Below are positions 34,629-38,862 of a DNA stretch of 38,862 bases, piece after piece (within the stretch, counting starts at the first letter, position 1; every line of letters starts with the position of its first letter). A program made the translations under genes and the position numbers. The notes beneath the pieces are model-generated. The model saw nothing but the letters and a program-made list of their open reading frames with translations, was not told where the DNA came from and ran no database searches. The stretch is from a virus: the IMG/VR virus record IMGVR_UViG_3300033182_000693, positions 1 to 38,862 of that record. One strand, 5' to 3'.

Positions 34629-36490
34629 AAAAGATTATTATAAACCTGAAAAGGCGTGAAGATCGTAAGAAGAAGTTTGAACAACGAAACGCATTCCTGA
34701 AAGATGTGCATTTCCTTGATGGCTTTGATGCAAAAGATTTAACACACGATAAACTCCTCAAGAGAGGTATGGACACCAATCGTTTGTGGCGTGATCCATA
34801 CCATAATCGAAAGATCACACGAGGTGAGATCGGTTGCTTTATCTCTCATGCCACGGCATGGCAACATTGCATTCAGATCAACGAACCAATCATGGTCTTC
34901 GAAGATGATGCGATAGTAAATGAAGAACTGTGGAACGAAGATTATCTCACTCAGTTGACTACACAGTACAACTTCGTGTATCTTGGTCACAATGAGAATG
35001 AAGAGCAGTCAACACAGACTATCAGTGATGACCTCGTTGTTCCTGGATATGCATACAATCTTCATGCATACATCATCACACCAGACGCAGCAAAACTTCT
35101 GTTGTCCACTCCTGTGTTGACGAACATTATTCCTGTTGACGATTATGTTGCGATTATGAAACCTCATCTGAGAATGATTGCTTTGCGTACCGACTATGCC
35201 AATCAATCTTCAAGAGATGAGACAGGAACAGATATCGAACCATTGTCAGAAGATGATTGGTTTGTGGACTTTACCGTGCATCCTGTCACTGTGGGAACAG
35301 ATCGTAAGAAGTGTGTCCAGTTGATGGATAGTGCCATGCTCAAGGGCATTCATCCAAAGAATCTTGGTCGCAATGTAGACTGGTTCCAGGATATGTCTGG
35401 TCCAGGTGGCGGAATGAAACTGAACTTGATGCGTGAATATTTGAACACATTACCAGACCATGATGTTGTTTTGTTTGTTGATGCCTATGATGTGTTCTTT
35501 GCAGATGACTTAAAAACCATCACACAACGATATCTTGGATTCAAAACAAATGTGTTATTCTCCGCAGAAAGATACTGTTGGCCAGATGAAAGTCTTGCTC
35601 CAGAGTTTCCTGAATCAGAAACGCCATATCGTTATCTAAACAGCGGAACATATATTGGTAGGGTTGATGAACTCAAGAAAATTTTTGCTGCAGAAATTGA
35701 TGCAAGAGGCGACGATCAATATTATTGTCACAAACAATTCTTGAGTGGTAAGTTTGACATGAAGATGGATTATGAAGGATACATCTTCCAAACTCATGAG
35801 CCTCTGGTCTCGAGAAACGGCACTCAGCTTTACAATCCTGTAACTGGTACATATGGATGTATCTATCACGGAAACGGTGGAGAGGAAGCGAAAAGGAAGT
35901 TCGATGCCCTATATCGCATGTTCTACCCTAAGTTCCCAACACTGTACATTCCAAATCACGGGAAGTTTGATATTATCAGTAACGACATGCTTGTTGTTGA
36001 TTTTATGACACAGAGTCAGTGCGAAGATCTTATAAATATAGCTGATAAGCACGGCAACTGGGGAAGTCTAAATTACGACAAATTCCCTGCTCAAGAAATT
36101 CGTATGAAGTCATTGGGACTTTGGGAGGAACTTGAGAAGCATTGGCAAAAGCATCTCTATCCAATCATCGAAGAATACTGGGCACCCATTGAAATGTATG
36201 GGATGCGAGATGCATTTGTGATGAGATATGCGATGGATACACAAACCAGTCTTGCAAACCACCATGATGCAAGTCTGGTAACAGGTTCTGTGAAACTCAA
36301 TGATGATTATGAAGGAGCAGAACTTGTATTTGGTCGACAGAGTGTTAGCAATAAAGACATTGCTGTTGGTCGAGCAGTTTTATTTCCAGGACAGGTGACG
36401 CATGGACATGAGTGCGTTCCTCTGAGATCTGGTGTGAAGTATAGTTTGACGATGTGGAGCTCTCGATATCCTGGAGACATTGGTGGATAA
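34625..36490 (+). CDS. Three-domain PLOD-like enzyme: GT25 + PLOD glycosyltransferase + lysyl hydroxylase
   Basis: This 621-aa protein reads as three catalytic domains. Residues 1–205: GT25 (collagen galactosyltransferase/LPS family) with GEIGCFISH (67–75), FEDDA (92–96) and VDDYV (171–175). Residues about 215–430: a PLOD-type glycosyltransferase with FVDAYDV (284–290, metal-binding D286/D289), LFSAERYCWP (311–320), YLNSGTYIG (337–345), DDQ (363–365) and HGNG (415–418), as in human LH3. Residues about 440–621: PLOD-type Fe(II)/2-oxoglutarate oxygenase with NHHDAS (iron ligands H546, D548), DYEGAEL and VTHGHE (H595). The 2-oxoglutarate residue is K605 where LH3 has Arg. The predicted product is galactosyl/glucosyl-hydroxylysine on X-Lys-Gly of the adjacent collagen-like fibres. 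Domains are seen; the substrate is inferred. Confidence 0.9.
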   Translation: MKKIIINLKRREDRKKKFEQRNAFLKDVHFLDGFDAKDLTHDKLLKRGMDTNRLWRDPYHNRKITRGEIGCFISHATAWQHCIQINEPIMVFEDDAIVNEELWNEDYLTQLTTQYNFVYLGHNENEEQSTQTISDDLVVPGYAYNLHAYIITPDAAKLLLSTPVLTNIIPVDDYVAIMKPHLRMIALRTDYANQSSRDETGTDIEPLSEDDWFVDFTVHPVTVGTDRKKCVQLMDSAMLKGIHPKNLGRNVDWFQDMSGPGGGMKLNLMREYLNTLPDHDVVLFVDAYDVFFADDLKTITQRYLGFKTNVLFSAERYCWPDESLAPEFPESETPYRYLNSGTYIGRVDELKKIFAAEIDARGDDQYYCHKQFLSGKFDMKMDYEGYIFQTHEPLVSRNGTQLYNPVTGTYGCIYHGNGGEEAKRKFDALYRMFYPKFPTLYIPNHGKFDIISNDMLVVDFMTQSQCEDLINIADKHGNWGSLNYDKFPAQEIRMKSLGLWEELEKHWQKHLYPIIEEYWAPIEMYGMRDAFVMRYAMDTQTSLANHHDASLVTGSVKLNDDYEGAELVFGRQSVSNKDIAVGRAVLFPGQVTHGHECVPLRSGVKYSLTMWSSRYPGDIGG

Positions 36491-36494
36491 ATAT

Positions 36495-36502
36495 TATAAA
36501 TA
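36495..36502 (+). promoter_or_regulatory. T4-type late promoter (TATAAATA)
   Basis: An exact TATAAATA 35 bases upstream of the ATG at 36537, in the short gap after the PLOD-like gene. It should drive the DUF4376-like gene and the DGR target adhesin late in infection. Confidence 0.8.
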
Positions 36503-36536
36503 GAAGCAAGTAATTCCTCAATTCAAAGGAAAAGAT

Positions 36537-37556
36537 ATGGCAATCGAATACAAATGGGAAATTCTTTCTCTCTATACTGCTCCAAGCGAATCTGGTTTGG
36601 AAAATGTGGTCAAGAAAATCAACTGGCGTTTTCAGGTAACGGATGGGCAGTATTATGGTGACTCATATGAAGTGACCGAACTTTCTGCGCCATCTGCAGA
36701 TGGTTATATTGCATATGATGATCTGACTGAAGAAACCATTGTTGGATGGATCAAAACCAATAGAGACTATGATGATCTTGTGACACTTGTTAATGAAAGA
36801 TTGCAAGCAAACAAAACTCCATCGATTGTAGAAAAGAATCCACCATGGGAATACCCAATTCAGGTTGATGGAACAGAAGAATATCTGGTTGTAATTGATG
36901 ACCAACCAGAAGATCTTGATAAAATTTGGGGACCATTGCTTTGGGACTCTGTTAAAATCAATAAAGGTTTGGTTGAAAGAGAAATTGAAGATGTTTCTGT
37001 TCCAGACGATATGACTGTGTTCAGAAAGGGATTGTTCCCTGTCGACGAGCCTCTTGTGTTGAGCGACCGTGTAAAGATCTATCGTGTTGATTATGCACCG
37101 CAACCTGAGTTTGATGAAAAATATCAAACCAAATCAAATTTGTCTTGGGTGACGGAGACAGGTCGTGCTGTCGGAACTTATTTTCTTTCTGATAAAACGA
37201 TTGATGTAATCAAAAAGTCATTTAAAGAAATTGCTCAGCAAGAAAGAAATAGACTCATGTATGTTGGGACAGAAATGCAGCTGAATGGCGAAACTGTTTC
37301 TACATATACGGACACCGCAACTTATTTGCTGGCATTGAACAAGGCAAACTCAATGTCAGATTCTGACACTGTAAAATGGAAACTGGTAGATTCTTGGATC
37401 GTTGCAAGCAAAAGTGATCTTCTTGCAATTGCCGAATTCATTGATTCTAAGATTCAAGAATACTATGACCAAGAATATGCGTATGTCCAGCAAATTGATG
37501 CCTGCACTACTGTGGAAGAACTAAAAACATTGTACAACTCAGTAATGGGAGAGTAA
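36537..37556 (+). CDS. Fibre-module protein with C-terminal DUF4376-like domain
   Basis: This 339-aa protein begins IEYKWEILSLYTAPSESGLENVVKKINWRF, a start seen in phage proteins of unknown function near fibres. The C-terminal 120 residues (FKEIAQQERNRLMYVGTEMQLNGETVSTYTD... KWKLVDSWIVASKSDLLAIAEFIDSKIQEYYDQEYAYVQQIDAC) look like DUF4376, common in tail-fibre and fibre-assembly proteins. It immediately precedes the DGR target gene (gap 2 bases), so it may carry or fold that adhesin. There is no catalytic motif. Confidence 0.7.
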   Translation: MAIEYKWEILSLYTAPSESGLENVVKKINWRFQVTDGQYYGDSYEVTELSAPSADGYIAYDDLTEETIVGWIKTNRDYDDLVTLVNERLQANKTPSIVEKNPPWEYPIQVDGTEEYLVVIDDQPEDLDKIWGPLLWDSVKINKGLVEREIEDVSVPDDMTVFRKGLFPVDEPLVLSDRVKIYRVDYAPQPEFDEKYQTKSNLSWVTETGRAVGTYFLSDKTIDVIKKSFKEIAQQERNRLMYVGTEMQLNGETVSTYTDTATYLLALNKANSMSDSDTVKWKLVDSWIVASKSDLLAIAEFIDSKIQEYYDQEYAYVQQIDACTTVEELKTLYNSVMGE

Positions 37557-37558
37557 CA

Positions 37559-38206
37559 ATGGCACTTTGTTCATCTGGAGCAATGTCACTTGGTGGATCA
37601 ACCACTGGGAGAAGTGTAAATCTAGAACTGGGTTGTTCTGCAACAGCCCAAATCGGGATGAACGACTCTGCCGCTCGAACACTGGCAGAAGTTTCTTCTG
37701 GTGCGATCTCAATGTCTGACTTTTATGGAAAGAGTTCTGAACCACCGCCACCAACCACATTAGGAACCTATTATTCAGATCATGGTGGATACTACACAGG
37801 AACGCAATCTGGATATTATTTGTTTGCTTCGACGGTGACTGCATCTGGATGTAAATGGAAAACAACAAATACAGCGTCTCCTGCAGCAACATCAACTACA
37901 GATGGGTATAGTAACACATACGACAATAAAAACGCAACACATCCATTATTCAATTATGTTGGCGGCTTAACAACGGCAGGGTTTTCTGATTGGTATATTG
38001 GTGCTTGCTGTGAACTTCAACAACAATATAACAACAGAACAGCAGGGTCGTTGAATGGAACATATACCACCTGCTACTATTGGTCCTCGACTGAGTGCAA
38101 TACGGGCGTCGCATGGATTCTCAGCTTCCTTAGTGGTTGTTGGTACGGCGACGGCAAGGCTGGCACTTATTTCTGTGGTCGTCCTGTCAGGCGGTCACCT
38201 ATTTAA
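37559..38206 (+). CDS. DGR target: C-type-lectin/FGE-fold adhesin carrying the variable repeat
   Basis: This 215-aa protein has a phage-tail N-terminus (residues 1–60, ending GAISMSDFYGKS, a motif common to tail-tip proteins), a Pro-rich hinge (PPPPTT), and a C-terminal lectin-type fold (about 90–215: DWYIGACCELQQQYNN, YYWSSTE, GCWY, CGRPVRR). Residues 173–211 are encoded by the variable repeat. WSSTE and GRPVR are the constant scaffold, while 16 codons differ from the template. This is the arrangement of Bordetella phage Mtd and TvpA-type DGR targets. It is likely the receptor-binding tip of a fibre. Stop TAA at 38204–38206. Confidence 0.93.
   Translation: MALCSSGAMSLGGSTTGRSVNLELGCSATAQIGMNDSAARTLAEVSSGAISMSDFYGKSSEPPPPTTLGTYYSDHGGYYTGTQSGYYLFASTVTASGCKWKTTNTASPAATSTTDGYSNTYDNKNATHPLFNYVGGLTTAGFSDWYIGACCELQQQYNNRTAGSLNGTYTTCYYWSSTECNTGVAWILSFLSGCWYGDGKAGTYFCGRPVRRSPI
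38070..38191 (+). repeat. DGR variable repeat (VR)
   Basis: It aligns without gaps to 38725–38846 (offset 655). Of 122 positions 24 differ, and all 24 are adenines in the template (14 to G, 9 to T, 1 to C). No other base differs. The last 19 bases (38173–38191) are identical in both and correspond to the initiation-of-mutagenic-homing end. Confidence 0.97.
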
Positions 38207-38226
38207 CTATTTCTCTATTTTCCATT

Positions 38227-38595
38227 ATGGCATTATACACAACTCTGCCGTTATATAAAGTAACATATGATTTACTTAAATTGACCACAAATATCATAAA
38301 ACATTTTCCAAGAGATTTTAAGTATTCTCTTGGTGATAAATTAAGAAATGAGATAGTTGAGTTGGTAGTTAAAATATATAAAGCAAATTCAAGTAAAATA
38401 AAAGAACCACATTTAGAAGAAATACTAGAAAGAATTCAAGCTATTAAATTGCTTGTTAGACTTTCTAAAGATTTACATTTAATTAATGTAAAAAAGTTTT
38501 CCGAAACATCCGAGTTAATCGAATCAATCTCAAGGCAAACAAATGGATGGAAAAAATCTTCTGTTTGTAGAGGTGAGCAGAATGAAAAAATCTAA
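38227..38595 (+). CDS. avd: DGR accessory variability determinant (Avd)
   Basis: This 122-aa helical protein is close to Bordetella phage bAvd (128 aa), the pentameric four-helix-bundle partner of the DGR reverse transcriptase that binds the template RNA. Family marks are LPLYKVTYDLLKLTTNIIKHFPRDFKYSLGDKLRNEIVELVVKIYKAN (7–54), followed by LERIQAIKLLVRLSKDLHLI and ISRQTNGWKK. ATG 38227 was chosen because the family begins here; a longer in-frame start at 38137 would lie inside the variable repeat. No clear Shine–Dalgarno precedes it. Its DNA is distinctly AT-rich (16 G+C in 60 bases at 38281–38340, against 25 in 60 at 12601–12660), suggesting separate acquisition. Confidence 0.93.
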   Translation: MALYTTLPLYKVTYDLLKLTTNIIKHFPRDFKYSLGDKLRNEIVELVVKIYKANSSKIKEPHLEEILERIQAIKLLVRLSKDLHLINVKKFSETSELIESISRQTNGWKKSSVCRGEQNEKI

Positions 38596-38689
38596 GGTTT
38601 TTTTCAGAGACTCTAAACATAGCGTAACCATATCGGTTAATACTAACCAGAGGGTCATTTTAAGACCAGTTTCTTTTTGGTGTATCTGA
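38582..38689 (+). CDS. Possible 35-aa ORF between avd and template repeat
   Basis: A short ORF beginning MKKSKVFFRDSKHSVTISV overlaps the end of avd by 14 bases and has a good GAGGTGAG ribosome site at about 38570–38577. It is basic and has no recognisable domain. Alternatively this stretch is only the 5' part of the template RNA. Low confidence. Confidence 0.35.
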   Translation: MKKSKVFFRDSKHSVTISVNTNQRVILRPVSFWCI

Positions 38690-38724
38690 GGAGAAATGTG
38701 TGAGAATATGGTTTATTGTTGCCG

Positions 38725-38846
38725 CCTGCAACTATTGGTCCTCGACTGAGTACAATACGAACAACGCATGGAAACTCAACTTCAATAATGGTTGTTGGAA
38801 CAACAACAACAAGACTAACACTAATAACTGTGGTCGTCCTGTCAGG
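38725..38846 (+). repeat. DGR template repeat (TR)
   Basis: This is the invariant copy of the 122-bp repeat, 533 bases downstream of VR and on the same strand. It holds about 42 adenines, many in AAC/AAT codons in the frame of the target, which on A-mutagenesis give many residues but no stop codons. In that frame a TAA follows immediately (38847–38849). Flanking sequence at both ends differs from the target gene. The reverse transcriptase is expected to follow past the right edge. Confidence 0.96.
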
Positions 38847-38862
38847 TAATGTCAACTCAGCC

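Noticed and set aside
36031-36038. TATAAATA inside the PLOD-like gene
   Set aside because: Exact match, but in the middle of a coding region with no gene start within 450 bases; probably chance.
34621-38200. Whether the PLOD-like gene and DGR region could be host DNA
   Set aside because: T4-type late promoters, tight overlaps with phage genes and fibre context on both sides make phage origin much more likely.
38137-38226. Upstream in-frame start for avd
   Set aside because: It lies within the variable repeat of the adhesin gene, and the family-typical start is at 38227.
1-38862. tRNA genes, insertion sequences, integrase or attachment sites
   Set aside because: No cloverleaf, transposase, inverted-repeat or integrase signal was seen; consistent with a lytic T4-like genome.

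Overview
The window is about 38.9 kb of a T4-like myovirus genome. It carries the gp33–gp59–gp32 cluster, a nearly complete baseplate and tail-tube-cap module (gp4, gp26, gp51, gp54-like, gp48, gp53, gp27, gp5, PAAR, gp25, gp6, gp7-like, gp8 and a DUF4815 giant), and a long fibre and adhesin region. Protein styles match marine T4-like phages of the cyanophage type. The first gene, however, is a dissimilatory sulfite reductase alpha subunit (dsrA), followed by a rhodanese. This suggests the host is a sulfur-oxidising proteobacterium (SUP05/Thioglobus-like) rather than a cyanobacterium. The host assignment is an inference from these metabolic genes.

Layout. 1–1068: a 5'-truncated dsrA overlapping a rhodanese gene (sulfur auxiliary metabolism). 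1072–3202: a consensus sigma70-type promoter, a small Cys4 protein, the late co-activator gp33, helicase loader gp59, a second strong promoter, ssDNA-binding gp32 and a UUCG-loop terminator. 3201–7744 (minus strand): tape-measure candidate, gp51 (57 aa), gp26, gp54-like tube initiator, a conserved unknown, and head-completion gp4. 7754–25384 (plus strand): late promoter, gp48, gp53, gp27, a 44-aa ORF, gp5 without lysozyme, PAAR tip, a small histone-Hc1-like protein, gp25, gp6, gp7-like, gp8, a 1947-aa DUF4815 virion protein and a coiled-coil protein. 25388–34039: fibres, including two with collagen-like Gly-X-Y stretches ending in S74 intramolecular-chaperone domains.

34056–36490 holds two Fe(II)/2-oxoglutarate enzymes. 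The larger one (621 aa) reads as a GT25 glycosyltransferase, then a PLOD-type glycosyltransferase, then a PLOD-type lysyl hydroxylase. It lies just downstream of fibres whose Gly-X-Y repeats are full of X-Lys-Gly. The whole hydroxylysine-glycosylation pathway therefore seems to be fused in one phage protein next to its probable substrates. This is the most novel-looking system in the window.

36495–38862: a late promoter, a DUF4376-like protein, and then a diversity-generating retroelement (DGR). The DGR consists of a lectin-fold adhesin with a variable repeat (VR), avd, and a template repeat (TR). VR and TR align without gaps over 122 bp with 24 differences, and every difference is at a TR adenine. 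The reverse transcriptase should lie just past the right edge. Together the right-hand third looks like a host-recognition module in which fibres are chemically decorated and a terminal adhesin is hypermutated.
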